From the NCBI GenBank assembly GCA_051880475.1, contig JBJEOA010000004.1, positions 1 through 64,000 on the forward strand: a stretch of DNA of 64,000 bases, written 5' to 3'. Under the pieces are notes generated by a model that saw only the letters and a program-made list of their open reading frames with translations, was not told where the DNA came from and did no database searches. This DNA comes from JAUUSJ01 sp051880475 (GTDB taxonomy: Bacteria; Bacillota; Clostridia; Lachnospirales; Lachnospiraceae). Both the position numbers and the translations under genes were made by a program. Within the stretch, counting starts at the first letter, position 1, and every line of letters starts with the position of its first letter. Positions 15,920-25,687 of this stretch are shown here, piece by piece.

Positions 15920-17422
15920 ATGGAAAAGAAATATATTGCGGCACTCGATCAAGGAACAACTAGTTCAAGATGTATTATTTTTGATAAAGACAACAACATG
16001 GTTTCTGTAGCTCAAAAGGAGTTCCCTCAGATTTATCCAAAGGCTGGATGGGTAGAGCATAATCCACTTGATATTTTTGCTACGCAGCAGAGCGTATTAA
16101 TGGACGCTATCAACTACGCTCCTACACCTATCGCTGCCGAAGAAATCGCAGCTATCGGTATCACAAATCAGCGTGAGACAACTATCGTTTGGGATAAGAA
16201 TACAGGAAAACCTGTTTATAATGCTATCGTTTGGCAGTGCCGTAGAACAGCTGAAATTTGTGATGAGATTGAAAAAGATAAAGAATTCGTTCAGTATGTA
16301 AAAGAAAATACAGGTCTTTTGCTTGACCCTTATTTCTCTGGAACAAAAATCAAATGGATCTTAGACAATGTTGAAGGTGCAAGAGAAAAAGCAGAAGCTG
16401 GAGACTTATTATTCGGTACAGTTGATACATGGTTAATTTGGAAATTGACAAACGGTATCGTTCATGTAACTGACGCTACAAATGCTTCTAGAACAATGTT
16501 ATATAATATCAAAGAAGATAGATGGGATGAAAAGATTCTTGAAAGATTAGGAATCCCTGCTTCTATGCTTCCAGAAGTAAAAGATTCTTCTTGCGTATAC
16601 GGAACAGCTATGATTAACGGTGCAGCTATTCCTATCTCTGGTATCGCTGGTGACCAACAGGCAGCTTTATTTGGTCAGATGTGTATCAACAAAGGTGATG
16701 TTAAGAATACATACGGAACTGGTAACTTCATTCTTATGAACATCGGTGACGAGATGAAATTAAGCGAGAATGGACTTGTTACAACAATCGCTTATAAATT
16801 AGATGGAAAGATTACATACGCTTTGGAAGGTTCTGTATTCGTAGGTGGAGCTGTTATTCAGTGGTTAAGAGATGAGATGAGATTCTTCAAAGAGGCTCCA
16901 GATTCAAACTACTTCGCTGGAAAATTACAGTGCAACGACGGCGTATACTTTGTTCCTGCATTCACAGGACTTGGTGCTCCTCACTGGGATGCATACGCTA
17001 GAGGTGCTATCTTTGGTCTTACTAGAGGATCTTCTCGTAACCATATCATCCGTGCAGCTATGGAAGGTGTTGCATTCCAGTCTAAAGACGTTATCGACGC
17101 TATGGCAGCTGATTCTGGACTTGACATCGCTGAGATCAAGGTAGACGGTGGTGCTTCCGCATCTGACATTATTATGCAATTCCAGGCTGATATCACTGGC
17201 AAGAAATTACTTCGTCCAGTTATCCGTGAGACAACAGCTCTTGGTGCTGCTTACCTCGCTGGTCTTGCAGTTGGATTCTGGGGCGGATTAGATGACATCG
17301 TTGACAGATGGTCCCTTGACAAAGCTTATGCTCCTATTATGCCAGCAGAAGAAGCTGCTAAATATGTGGCTGGATGGAATAAAGCTGTTGAGTGCGTAAA
17401 AGCTTTCAAACCTGAAGTTTAA
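15920..17422 (+). CDS. glpK: Glycerol kinase
   Basis: ATP-dependent phosphorylation of glycerol to sn-glycerol-3-phosphate in the cytoplasm. The 500 residues are full length for FGGY-family GlpK. The phosphate-1 motif is IAALDQGTTSSRCIIF. The glycerol-binding region GITNQRETTIVWDKNTGKPVYNAIVWQCRRT includes the conserved Arg-Glu pair. The second ATP motif is GIAGDQQAALFGQ, with NTYGTGNFILMNIG and KVDGGASASD following. A strong AGGAGG site precedes the ATG. Codons are better balanced and less AT-rich than in neighbouring genes, suggesting high expression. Transcription is predicted to be gated by the leader attenuator. Confidence 0.97.
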   Translation: MEKKYIAALDQGTTSSRCIIFDKDNNMVSVAQKEFPQIYPKAGWVEHNPLDIFATQQSVLMDAINYAPTPIAAEEIAAIGITNQRETTIVWDKNTGKPVYNAIVWQCRRTAEICDEIEKDKEFVQYVKENTGLLLDPYFSGTKIKWILDNVEGAREKAEAGDLLFGTVDTWLIWKLTNGIVHVTDATNASRTMLYNIKEDRWDEKILERLGIPASMLPEVKDSSCVYGTAMINGAAIPISGIAGDQQAALFGQMCINKGDVKNTYGTGNFILMNIGDEMKLSENGLVTTIAYKLDGKITYALEGSVFVGGAVIQWLRDEMRFFKEAPDSNYFAGKLQCNDGVYFVPAFTGLGAPHWDAYARGAIFGLTRGSSRNHIIRAAMEGVAFQSKDVIDAMAADSGLDIAEIKVDGGASASDIIMQFQADITGKKLLRPVIRETTALGAAYLAGLAVGFWGGLDDIVDRWSLDKAYAPIMPAEEAAKYVAGWNKAVECVKAFKPEV

Positions 17423-17460
17423 TTTTAAAATATCATTCTCTTTGTTTTGAGAGATTTAAA

Positions 17461-17490
17461 AGAGTGTTTCTTCGGAAGCACTCTTTTTTT
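17461..17490 (+). terminator. Intrinsic terminator of glpK
   Basis: A ten-base stem with one G-T pair and a TTCG tetraloop (17461-17470, 17475-17484), followed by seven T. Confidence 0.93.
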
Positions 17491-17565
17491 CATTGCTTTT
17501 TTCGTCGGAATAAGGTAAACTTATTAAATAATGAAAGAAACAAATGAAACAAGGAGTGTTTAATT

Positions 17566-18444
17566 ATGAATATTATATTTGGTTTACTAGCATCCTTTGG
17601 CGGCGGAGCTTTAGGCGCTGTTATGGGAGCTCTCCCCTCTTTTATTCTCATGGGGGTTATTGCCATCACAGGTTCTATCGTTGCCTTAGCGGGAGCAGCA
17701 GATATTACTGTCGCTAACATAGCATTTGGCTCTTTTTTAGGACCACATATTACATTTGCTGGTGCTATCGCTGCAGTCGCTTTTTGTGCAAATCAAAAAC
17801 ACGCTATCGCATCAGGAAAAAATATAAATGAGCCTCTTGATAAAACAAAAGATCCAACCCTTCTATGTGTCGGGGGAATTTTTGGTATTTTAGGATATCT
17901 ACTTCATTATCTGTTTACCAATATTCTTCTTCTTCCTACTGACACGGTTATGATGAGTTTATTTTTATCTTGTATTTTATCTCGTTTGCTTTTTGGAACT
18001 AGTGGATTATTTGGAGTCGCTAAAGAAAAGAGAGTTTGGCTTTCTCCAAACCGAGTTTTTATCTACAATTTATTACTAGGAGCATGCATTGGTCTTGTCT
18101 GTGGTGGAGTGGGAATTTACATTATGAATCTCACACCTGAAAATGCAGATTTGGTAAAAAATTACTATCCAACTCTCTGTTTTGGCATCAGCGTATTCTC
18201 CCTCATTTTTACTGAATTTGGAAAATCAATGCCTATCACTTATCATATTACCTACTGTGCTTCTACTGCCACAGTTTTATCTGATAACTTAGTCGTTGGA
18301 GTTTTAATTGCTATTTTATGTACTATACTTGGAGACTTCTTTGAACATTTATTTAATAGCAACGATACAGACACTCATATTGATACCCCAGCTACAACCA
18401 TCTTTCTTGTGTTTTTCCTCATTCAGTTTTTATGGAAAGCATAG
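17566..18444 (+). CDS. Polytopic membrane protein of unknown function
   Basis: I do not recognise a characterised family. The 292-residue protein has about eight hydrophobic segments, many glycines in the first (LLASFGGGALGAVMGALPSF) and a repeated small-residue pattern (GSFLGPHITFAGAIAAVAFCAN). A polar stretch near residues 85-100 and an aspartate-rich loop near 267-276 (NSNDTDTHIDTP) are the only large hydrophilic parts. No signal peptide cleavage site or ATPase partner was found. It follows glpK behind a terminator, with its own AAGGAG site, so it is probably a separate unit. A transporter-like role is the simplest guess; a glycerol link is not supported. Confidence 0.65.
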   Translation: MNIIFGLLASFGGGALGAVMGALPSFILMGVIAITGSIVALAGAADITVANIAFGSFLGPHITFAGAIAAVAFCANQKHAIASGKNINEPLDKTKDPTLLCVGGIFGILGYLLHYLFTNILLLPTDTVMMSLFLSCILSRLLFGTSGLFGVAKEKRVWLSPNRVFIYNLLLGACIGLVCGGVGIYIMNLTPENADLVKNYYPTLCFGISVFSLIFTEFGKSMPITYHITYCASTATVLSDNLVVGVLIAILCTILGDFFEHLFNSNDTDTHIDTPATTIFLVFFLIQFLWKA

Positions 18445-18465
18445 TAAGTATTATCTATACAAATA

Positions 18466-18517
18466 AAAAAGGAGTTCTATCCTAGAATTATTTTCTAAGA
18501 TAGAACTCCTTTTTTTA
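18466..18517. terminator. Bidirectional terminator between convergent genes
   Basis: A 16-bp stem with one mismatch (18471-18486 with 18494-18509), flanked by A on the left and T on the right. It serves the membrane protein on the plus strand and the carbonic-anhydrase-like gene on the minus strand. Confidence 0.92.
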
Positions 18518-18549
18518 GCTCAATTTGCTTTGTCGCTTGACAGAGACTT

Positions 18550-19032
18550 TCATTGTAATCCTTTAAGACACATATACTCCATCGCATTATCCGCATTTTT
18601 CTTAATTTCTTCTTTCGTAACCTCTCTCACTACTTTTGCCGGAGAGCCAAGCACCAAAGAACCACTCGGTATTTTTTTTCCACTTGTCACCAATGCCCCT
18701 GCTCCAATAATACAATTATCACCAATCTCAGCGTCATCAAGAATAATAGCTCCCATGCCGACCAAAACATTATTTCCAATTGTGCAGCCATGTATAATTG
18801 CATTATGACCAATCGTAACACAGTTTCCAATCGTCACTGGATGTCCAAGATTTCCATGAACAACAGCACCATCTTGTACATTACTTCCCTCTCCTATTGT
18901 AATTGCACATATATCTCCTCTTATCACTGCTCGGTACCAAACCGAAGATTCCTCCCCTATCGTTACATTTCCAATAACATCTGCCGTAGGTGCAATCCAT
19001 ACAGAATCCTTCTTATTAATATTTTTTATCAT
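18550..19032 (-). CDS. Gamma-carbonic-anhydrase-like hexapeptide-repeat protein
   Basis: A 160-residue left-handed beta-helix protein of the YrdA/PaaY group. Successive [LIV]-G-x4 hexapeptides run from residue 12 to 125 (IGNVTIGEESSVWYRAVIRGDICAITIGEGSNVQDG). Three histidines at the trimer interface positions are present (VVHGNLGHPV and GHNAIIHGC), consistent with a zinc or iron site as in gamma carbonic anhydrases. The C-terminal helix follows GSPAKVVREVTKEE. It starts 11 bases after polC stops and is likely the last gene of that transcription unit. Carbonic anhydrase activity is not guaranteed in this subgroup. Confidence 0.85.
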   Translation of the reverse strand: MIKNINKKDSVWIAPTADVIGNVTIGEESSVWYRAVIRGDICAITIGEGSNVQDGAVVHGNLGHPVTIGNCVTIGHNAIIHGCTIGNNVLVGMGAIILDDAEIGDNCIIGAGALVTSGKKIPSGSLVLGSPAKVVREVTKEEIKKNADNAMEYMCLKGLQ

Positions 19033-19043
19033 CTTTTTTCCTC

Positions 19044-22000
19044 CTACACAAAATGAAATGTAAGCTGATCCGATTCTGGCAAATCAGATAAAATACCAAG
19101 CTCCACCATTTTATCCAAAATTGTTTTACTTACTTTCGTTCGATTTCTAAAATTTTCCAAAGAAGTATAAGGACCATCTTTTGCAGCCTCCATCACTGCC
19201 TCAGCAGCTTTCTCACCCATACCATCGATACTGCTAATAGATGGCATAATTTTTCCATCGATAATTTTACATCTCTTATCATTTGCCCGAAAAACATCGA
19301 TTGGCATAAATTCATACCCCCTCGCGTACATTTCCTGGGCAATTCTCATATCTCGAACTGTATCTTGGTCCTTCTTACTCAAATTATCTTTTCCCATTTT
19401 CATAAGATTTTGCAAATTCTGCTCTAATTTTTCTTTTCCCTGACACATAAGCTCATAAGAAAATGCCGAGGCACGAATGCTAAAATAGGCGGTATAATAA
19501 GCAAGAGGATAAAATACTTTAAAATACGCAATTCTCCATGCCATCATAACATATGCTGCTGCATGAGCCTTTGGAAACATATATTTAATCTTTTTACAAG
19601 ACCAAATATACCACTCTGGAACTCCATGTTCTAACATAAGAGGCTCCCATTGTGGGTTCTTAAGTCCCTTTCCCTTACGAACAGACTCCATAATATCAAA
19701 AGATTCTCCCTTATCAATTCCCTGATTAATCAGATACGTCATAATATCATCACGTGTACAAATGGCAGTTGAAATCTCTGCTTTCCCTTCTTGAATCAAA
19801 GTTTGTGCATTTCCAAGCCATACATCCGTACCATGAGATAAACCAGAAATACGGACCAAATCCGAAAAACTCTTTGGTTTTGTATCAATCAGCATCTGCA
19901 TAACAAAATCTGTTCCAAATTCTGGAATTCCAAGAGAACCTAACTTAATCCCCCCGATATCCTCCGGTTTAATTTTTAATACCTCTGTGCCATGAAACAA
20001 TGCCATAACAGAAGGGTCATCAAGCTTAATCGTCTTCGCATCAAGCCCTGTCAAATCTTCTAACATACGAATCATGGTAGGATCATCGTGTCCGAGTATA
20101 TCAAGTTTTAATAAGTTATGGTCAATAGAGTGATACTCAAAATGCGTCGTAATAATCGGAGTATTGACATCATTTGCCGGTCTTTGAATCGCTGTAAACT
20201 CATAAATATCTCTATCATGAGGAACTACAATGATACCACCAGGATGCTGGCCTGTTGTTCTCTTCACTCCAGTACATCCAACTGCAATTCTCTCCATCTC
20301 ACAGCGTCTTTTTTGAATTCCCCTCTCCTCAAAATATTTATACACATAACCGTAGGCAGTTTTTTCTGCCATTGTACCAATTGTTCCAGCACGATACGCC
20401 TTTCCTTTTCCAAAGATAACCTCCACATAGGCATGAGCTTTTGCCTGATAATCTCCTGAGAAATTAAGGTCAATATCTGGCTCTTTATTTCCCTTAAATC
20501 CAAGAAAAGTCTCAAACGGAATATCATGTCCCTCCTTATTTAGCTCATGACCACAATTTGGACAAACTGCATCTGGCATATCGCAACCTGACATACCCCT
20601 CTTTGCGTAATATTTTACTTGTTCGGAGTCAAAATCTACGTAGTAACAGTTTGGACAAATATAATGAGCCTGCAAAGGATTTACCTCTGTGATTCCTGAC
20701 ATCGTGGCGGCAAAAGAAGAACCAACAGACCCTCTAGAACCTACCAGATATCCGTGGTCATTCGAGTCCCAAACTAACTTTTGTGCAATAATATACATAA
20801 CCGCAAATCCATTTGAGATAATAGAATGAAGCTCTCTCTCGAGTCTCTCCACTACAATTTCTGGCAAGTTTGGGCCATAAATCTCATGTGCCCTATCATA
20901 GCAAATTTTTCTAAGAGTCTCGTCTGATTTTTCAATGACAGGTGGACATTTATCTGGAAGGACAGGAGAAATCTTCTCAATCTGATCTGCAATCAAATTC
21001 GTGTTTGTGATAACTACTTCTTTTGCTAAATCACTTCCTAAATATTCAAACTCGTGAAGCATCTCCTCCGTTGTTCTAAAATAAAGAGGTGCTTGATTAT
21101 CGGCATCCTTAAATCCCTTTCCCGCCATAATAATTGCTCGGTACTTCGCATCATCTGGGTCTAGAAAATGTACATCACAAGTCGCCACGACAGGCTTATT
21201 ATATTGTTTTCCAAGCTCAATAATCTTTTTATTAATTTCTTGCAAATCTTCCTCTGAATTAATATCCTCAAATCTATCATCTTCTATCATAAACGCATTA
21301 TTTCCAATTGGCTGAATCTCCAAATAGTCATAAAACTGTACGATAGCGGCAATATCTTCCTCACTTTTCTTTGAAATAATTGCTTGATATAGTTCTCCCG
21401 CCTCGCAGGCAGAGCCGAGAATTAATCCCTCTCGATATTTTTGAATCAATGATTTTGGCATTCTCGGTCTTCGATTAAAATAGTCTATATGAGAGGCAGA
21501 TACAAGGCGATTTAAATTTATTCTTCCCGTCTCATTTTTTACTAATATAATTCCGTGATATGCCCTATCTTTTAAGATCATCTCTTTTGAGACATTTCCC
21601 ATCTCATTTAATTCATCTAATGTGTGGATTCCCCTCTCCTCAAGCATCTCAACAAACCGCTCGAAAATCTTTCCTGTAGCTGTCGCATCATCGATAGCTC
21701 TGTGATGATTCTCAAGAGAAATTCCTAAATATTTACAAATATTATTTAACTTAAATTTTGCGATATCAGTCAGTAAAACTCTGGCCATTCCCAATGTATC
21801 CACCGCCGTATAGTCGTAAGGAAGTCCCAAATTTTTAGCATTTTGCTTAATAAAACTTGTGTCAAATCCTGCATTATGTGCAACGAGGGCGGCTCCCTCA
21901 CAAAATTCCAAAAACTTTGGTAAAATAACATCAATCTCTGGCGCAGACTCTACCATGCTGTCATTGATACCAGTAAGCTCCTCAATTCGAAATGGAATAG

Positions 22001-23507
22001 GCTCCTTTGGATTAACAAATTCGCTAAAACTATCTATAATTTTCCCGTCTTTTACCTTTACAGCTCCAATCTCAATTATTTTATTGGAAAATGGACTAAA
22101 ACCTGTTGTCTCTATATCAAAAACAACATAGCTATCTCGCAGTGATTGATTTTTGGAATTTACCGCTATTTGTTTTAAATCATCTACAAAATATCCCTCT
22201 ACTCCATAAATAATTTTAAACGGCTCATCTTTTGAAATACAATGATTCGCTATCGGGAACGCCTGTAAAACACCGTGGTCAGTGATTGCCATCGCTGGAT
22301 GCCCCCATTTTTTAGCGCGGTCAATTACTTTTTTAATATCAACAACACTGTCCATATCGCTCATAATCGTATGCAAATGGAGTTCCACTCTTTTTTCTAG
22401 GCTTGTATCCATTCTTGTTGTTCGAAAATCTTTAATTGCCTTAATTCCCTTGACAGAACCAATAGTAAGTTCTTTTTCAAATGTATCAAATCGAGCCTCG
22501 CCCTTTAGACGGTAAAAACCGCCTTTTTGAAGCTGGTCTATAACCTCAGAAAACTGTTCATTTTTTACGAATATTTTACTTTTAATCGTGTCTGTAAAAT
22601 CCGTAATTGCAAATGAAATTAAGGTTTTTTCTGAGCGCAATTCTCGAAGTTCCATATCTAAAATCTGTCCTCTGACAACAACCTCTCCGATTTCATCTAC
22701 AATATCTTCTATTTTCATTAACTCGCCATCACAGTCTCGCCCATAAAAAACGTCCGGGTCAAAACCTGATTTTGGTTTTTTCCTCTGAAAATATGCATTT
22801 CTCTCTCTGTTTTCAAAAAATCGAGCTGCCTGCTCTTTTTGTTTCTTTTTCGCCTCTTCTTTTTTCTTTTCCTTTTGTCTTTCTAGATCTTGCTCTCCTT
22901 GTTCCTCACTCTCTCTTATCTGTTCCATAACAGAGGATACCTCTAGCTTTAGCTTATGCTTATTTGCCGCATAAAAAGCTTCTTTTTGCTCCTTCGTATA
23001 ATCAAATCCTACTTTAATCTCTGCCTGAAATCGCTCTTTATATATTTTTTCTAAAAACTCTTTCACTGACACTGATTTTTGTCGAGATAAAAAACTATCC
23101 TCAAGTAAAATTGTCATAATCTCATCCTCAAATGCCCAGTCTGCATGAGATATTAAATTATATTCTACAAGACTTTTTTCTTTAAATTCAAAGAGAATAC
23201 TCTCCCAATACTCCTGTGTCAACTTTGTAAGTGTGTACTGAGAAGATAAAAAAAACTTCTCATGTATCTCAACTTGAAGTTTCATATTTTTAAATAAGGA
23301 ATCTTTTATCTTTTTTTCTAACCATCGAATCTGCTTCTTAGGAATTAAATACTCACTTTGCAAAAATACACAGAGAATATGAGATTTTTTTTTCATAACT
23401 ACTTTTTCTACCGTCGCCTTAGAAAATAATTTTCCCCACTCTCCGCGTATTTCAAGATCTGGAAAAACATCATAGAAGAATCGAAATTTCACTTGTAACT
23501 CTGCCAT
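19044..23507 (-). CDS. polC: DNA polymerase III alpha subunit, Gram-positive PolC type
   Basis: Replicative polymerase with built-in proofreading; 1487 residues, close to the usual 1430-1450 plus a longer charged segment. In order it has an N-terminal domain, a charged linker (about 200-245), an OB-fold near 270-350, and a PHP domain beginning VELHLHTIMSDMD near 376. A DnaQ-like 3'-5' exonuclease is inserted in the PHP domain (VVFDIETTGFSPF, about residue 462, with HNAGFDTSF and HRAIDDA). The polymerase and zinc-binding parts follow, including CPNCYYVDFDSEQVKYYAKRG and a CDMPDAVCPNCG cysteine set, and PDIDLNFSGDYQ with the catalytic aspartates. It ends the isoprenoid/phospholipid cluster, 19 bases after ispG. 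Confidence 0.96.
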   Translation of the reverse strand: MAELQVKFRFFYDVFPDLEIRGEWGKLFSKATVEKVVMKKKSHILCVFLQSEYLIPKKQIRWLEKKIKDSLFKNMKLQVEIHEKFFLSSQYTLTKLTQEYWESILFEFKEKSLVEYNLISHADWAFEDEIMTILLEDSFLSRQKSVSVKEFLEKIYKERFQAEIKVGFDYTKEQKEAFYAANKHKLKLEVSSVMEQIRESEEQGEQDLERQKEKKKEEAKKKQKEQAARFFENRERNAYFQRKKPKSGFDPDVFYGRDCDGELMKIEDIVDEIGEVVVRGQILDMELRELRSEKTLISFAITDFTDTIKSKIFVKNEQFSEVIDQLQKGGFYRLKGEARFDTFEKELTIGSVKGIKAIKDFRTTRMDTSLEKRVELHLHTIMSDMDSVVDIKKVIDRAKKWGHPAMAITDHGVLQAFPIANHCISKDEPFKIIYGVEGYFVDDLKQIAVNSKNQSLRDSYVVFDIETTGFSPFSNKIIEIGAVKVKDGKIIDSFSEFVNPKEPIPFRIEELTGINDSMVESAPEIDVILPKFLEFCEGAALVAHNAGFDTSFIKQNAKNLGLPYDYTAVDTLGMARVLLTDIAKFKLNNICKYLGISLENHHRAIDDATATGKIFERFVEMLEERGIHTLDELNEMGNVSKEMILKDRAYHGIILVKNETGRINLNRLVSASHIDYFNRRPRMPKSLIQKYREGLILGSACEAGELYQAIISKKSEEDIAAIVQFYDYLEIQPIGNNAFMIEDDRFEDINSEEDLQEINKKIIELGKQYNKPVVATCDVHFLDPDDAKYRAIIMAGKGFKDADNQAPLYFRTTEEMLHEFEYLGSDLAKEVVITNTNLIADQIEKISPVLPDKCPPVIEKSDETLRKICYDRAHEIYGPNLPEIVVERLERELHSIISNGFAVMYIIAQKLVWDSNDHGYLVGSRGSVGSSFAATMSGITEVNPLQAHYICPNCYYVDFDSEQVKYYAKRGMSGCDMPDAVCPNCGHELNKEGHDIPFETFLGFKGNKEPDIDLNFSGDYQAKAHAYVEVIFGKGKAYRAGTIGTMAEKTAYGYVYKYFEERGIQKRRCEMERIAVGCTGVKRTTGQHPGGIIVVPHDRDIYEFTAIQRPANDVNTPIITTHFEYHSIDHNLLKLDILGHDDPTMIRMLEDLTGLDAKTIKLDDPSVMALFHGTEVLKIKPEDIGGIKLGSLGIPEFGTDFVMQMLIDTKPKSFSDLVRISGLSHGTDVWLGNAQTLIQEGKAEISTAICTRDDIMTYLINQGIDKGESFDIMESVRKGKGLKNPQWEPLMLEHGVPEWYIWSCKKIKYMFPKAHAAAYVMMAWRIAYFKVFYPLAYYTAYFSIRASAFSYELMCQGKEKLEQNLQNLMKMGKDNLSKKDQDTVRDMRIAQEMYARGYEFMPIDVFRANDKRCKIIDGKIMPSISSIDGMGEKAAEAVMEAAKDGPYTSLENFRNRTKVSKTILDKMVELGILSDLPESDQLTFHFV

Positions 23508-23526
23508 TTATTTTCCTCTTAATTTT

Positions 23527-24585
23527 CTATTCTCCCCAGTGAATTAGCTCCTGTCTCAATGTTTCCAATAAATCTTCTTCTTTTACCTTTCTTACAACTT
23601 CGCCTTTTTTAATGAGAAGTCCTTCTCCTTTTCCACCGGCAATTCCGATATCAGCCTCTCTCGCCTCTCCAGGACCATTGACAACGCAGCCCATAACTGC
23701 AACTTTAATATTGAGATGTGAGAAATCTGCCACCATTCTCTCCACTGCATTTGCGAGAGAAATTAAATCAATATTTGTTCTTCCACAAGTTGGGCATGAT
23801 ACGACCTCAATTCCTCCACTTCGAAGTCCTAAGGTCTTTAAAATTAATTTTGCAGAGATAATCTCTTGAACAGGGTCTCCTGTGAGAGAGACACGAATCG
23901 TATCGCCAATTCCCTCTCCTAAAATAAGTGCAAGTCCAACAGAAGACTTAATATTTCCACTGTATACTGTACCCGCCTCTGTAATACCGACATGGAGTGG
24001 ATAATTTGTCTTATCTGCAATTAATTTATGCGCTTTAGCACACATTAATACATTAGACGATTTGATACTAATAACTAAATTATCATATCCCATATCCTCA
24101 ATTAATTTCACTTTATCAAGGGCACTCTCAACGAGACCTTCCGCCGTCACAGAGCCGTATTTCTCAATTAAATTTTTCTCCAAAGAACCACTGTTTACGC
24201 CAACACGAATTGGAATATTTCTCTCTTTCGCTGCCTTTACTACCTCAAGCACTCTCTCCTTAGAGCCAATATTTCCAGGATTAATACGAATTTTATCAGC
24301 ACCATTTTCAATCGCTGCAATTGCCATTTTATAGTCAAAATGGATATCAGCCACAATCGGAATATGAATTCTCTCCTTTATCTTTGCAATTGCTTTTGCC
24401 GCTTCTAACGTCGGAACAGTAGAGCGAATAATCTCACATCCTGCTTTCTCAAGCTCCAAAATCTGCGCCACTGTCGCCTCTACATCTTCTGTCTTTGTAT
24501 TTGTCATAGACTGGATTAAAATAGGATTTCCCCCACCAATTTTTCTATCTCCAATTTGAATTACTTTTGTATTATCTCTGTACAT
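23527..24585 (-). CDS. ispG: 4-hydroxy-3-methylbut-2-en-1-yl diphosphate synthase
   Basis: The penultimate step of the MEP pathway, converting MEcPP to HMBPP with a 4Fe-4S cluster. At 352 residues it is the short bacterial form. The N-terminal TIM barrel has the signature GGGNPILIQSMTNTKTEDVEATV. The cluster cysteines are in SCPTCGRT (about 265-268) and MGCVVNGPGEAREADIG (about 300). It lies 69 bases after rseP and 19 before polC. Together with dxr and uppS nearby, it places isoprenoid precursor synthesis and undecaprenyl-PP synthesis in one cluster. Confidence 0.96.
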   Translation of the reverse strand: MYRDNTKVIQIGDRKIGGGNPILIQSMTNTKTEDVEATVAQILELEKAGCEIIRSTVPTLEAAKAIAKIKERIHIPIVADIHFDYKMAIAAIENGADKIRINPGNIGSKERVLEVVKAAKERNIPIRVGVNSGSLEKNLIEKYGSVTAEGLVESALDKVKLIEDMGYDNLVISIKSSNVLMCAKAHKLIADKTNYPLHVGITEAGTVYSGNIKSSVGLALILGEGIGDTIRVSLTGDPVQEIISAKLILKTLGLRSGGIEVVSCPTCGRTNIDLISLANAVERMVADFSHLNIKVAVMGCVVNGPGEAREADIGIAGGKGEGLLIKKGEVVRKVKEEDLLETLRQELIHWGE

Positions 24586-24654
24586 AATTTACCTCCTTTA
24601 TCCATTATGATCTCATCCTATCAATACCTTTTTCCCCTCAAAAGCAAATCCACT

Positions 24655-25686
24655 CTAAAAAAAGATTGTTTTTATATCATTAAACATAACGATAATCATA
24701 AGCCCCATCAAAAGAGCAAGCCCTACTAGGTGAACCATTCCCTCTTTTTCTTGCGAAATTCCTTTTCCTCTTATCGCCTCTATGAATAAAAATACAAGCC
24801 TTCCGCCATCTAGAGCTGGAAGTGGCAATAGATTCATAACTCCTAAATTTGCACTAATCATAACCGCAATACTAAACATCGCCATTAGCATCGTCATAAT
24901 TCCTTGCACAATTGTCTGTTCATATGACTGACCGATAACATTTACAATTCCAACTGGACCTGATAAATCATTTATCTTAAACTGACCTTGAACAAGCATT
25001 TTTAAACTAATTAAAGTGACTTTTATCTGGCATCTCACTTCCAAAGCACTATAATATAGTGTTCCAAAAATTCCCATCTTTTTTAACTCACTTCTTACTA
25101 CTCCTATTTTATAGGCTCCATTTTCATCTTTTACTGGAGTGAGTGTTGTCACATTTTTCTTTCCATCTCTCTCATAAGTAATTTGCATACTATTATCGTT
25201 TTTCTTAAATGCCATAGCATACGTAATCTCTCTAAAATTATAAACCCTAGAGCCATCTATCTTTGTAATTTTATCTCCCGCCTGAAGTCCCGCCTCATAA
25301 GCTGGAGAATTATCTAATACCGTATCTATTATCGCTGGGTCTGCCCCTCTCATTCCAATAATAAAAATACTGAGTAAAAATGCTAAAATAAAATTGAAAA
25401 TTGGTCCTGCTGCCACAACACTGATTCTCGCCCAGACAGATTTATTGACAAAAGCTCTCGGATCTTTTGATTCCTCATCCTCCCCAAGCATCACACAAGA
25501 ACCTCCAAATGGAAGCAGCTTTATCTCATACTTTGTCTCTCCTTTTTGAAACCCAACTAGAGTCGGTCCAAGACCTAAAGTAAACTCCTGCACATAGATT
25601 CCATTTAACTTTGCCAATAAAAAATGTCCTAACTCATGAATAATAATAATTAAACAAAAGATGAGAAGCGCTACAATAATTTTCAA
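24655..25686 (-). CDS. rseP: Site-2 intramembrane zinc metalloprotease
   Basis: A 343-residue S2P/RseP family protease that cleaves membrane-anchored regulators. The zinc motif HELGH is at residues 17-21 within the first membrane helix. The third ligand motif is LPLPALDGGRLVFLFIEA near residue 295. A PDZ domain lies between (about 115-190: VLDNSPAYEAGLQAGDKITKIDGSRV). Other membrane helices are at about 95-115, 270-290 and 320-340. It begins one base after dxr stops. Position between dxr and ispG is common in Firmicutes and Clostridia. The substrate, probably an anti-sigma factor, is not in this window. Confidence 0.94.
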   Translation of the reverse strand: MKIIVALLIFCLIIIIHELGHFLLAKLNGIYVQEFTLGLGPTLVGFQKGETKYEIKLLPFGGSCVMLGEDEESKDPRAFVNKSVWARISVVAAGPIFNFILAFLLSIFIIGMRGADPAIIDTVLDNSPAYEAGLQAGDKITKIDGSRVYNFREITYAMAFKKNDNSMQITYERDGKKNVTTLTPVKDENGAYKIGVVRSELKKMGIFGTLYYSALEVRCQIKVTLISLKMLVQGQFKINDLSGPVGIVNVIGQSYEQTIVQGIMTMLMAMFSIAVMISANLGVMNLLPLPALDGGRLVFLFIEAIRGKGISQEKEGMVHLVGLALLMGLMIIVMFNDIKTIFF

Positions 25687-25687
25687 C

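Noticed and set aside
16925..17202. Antisense open frames in glpK
   Set aside because: Shadow frames of a highly conserved gene with strong codon bias.
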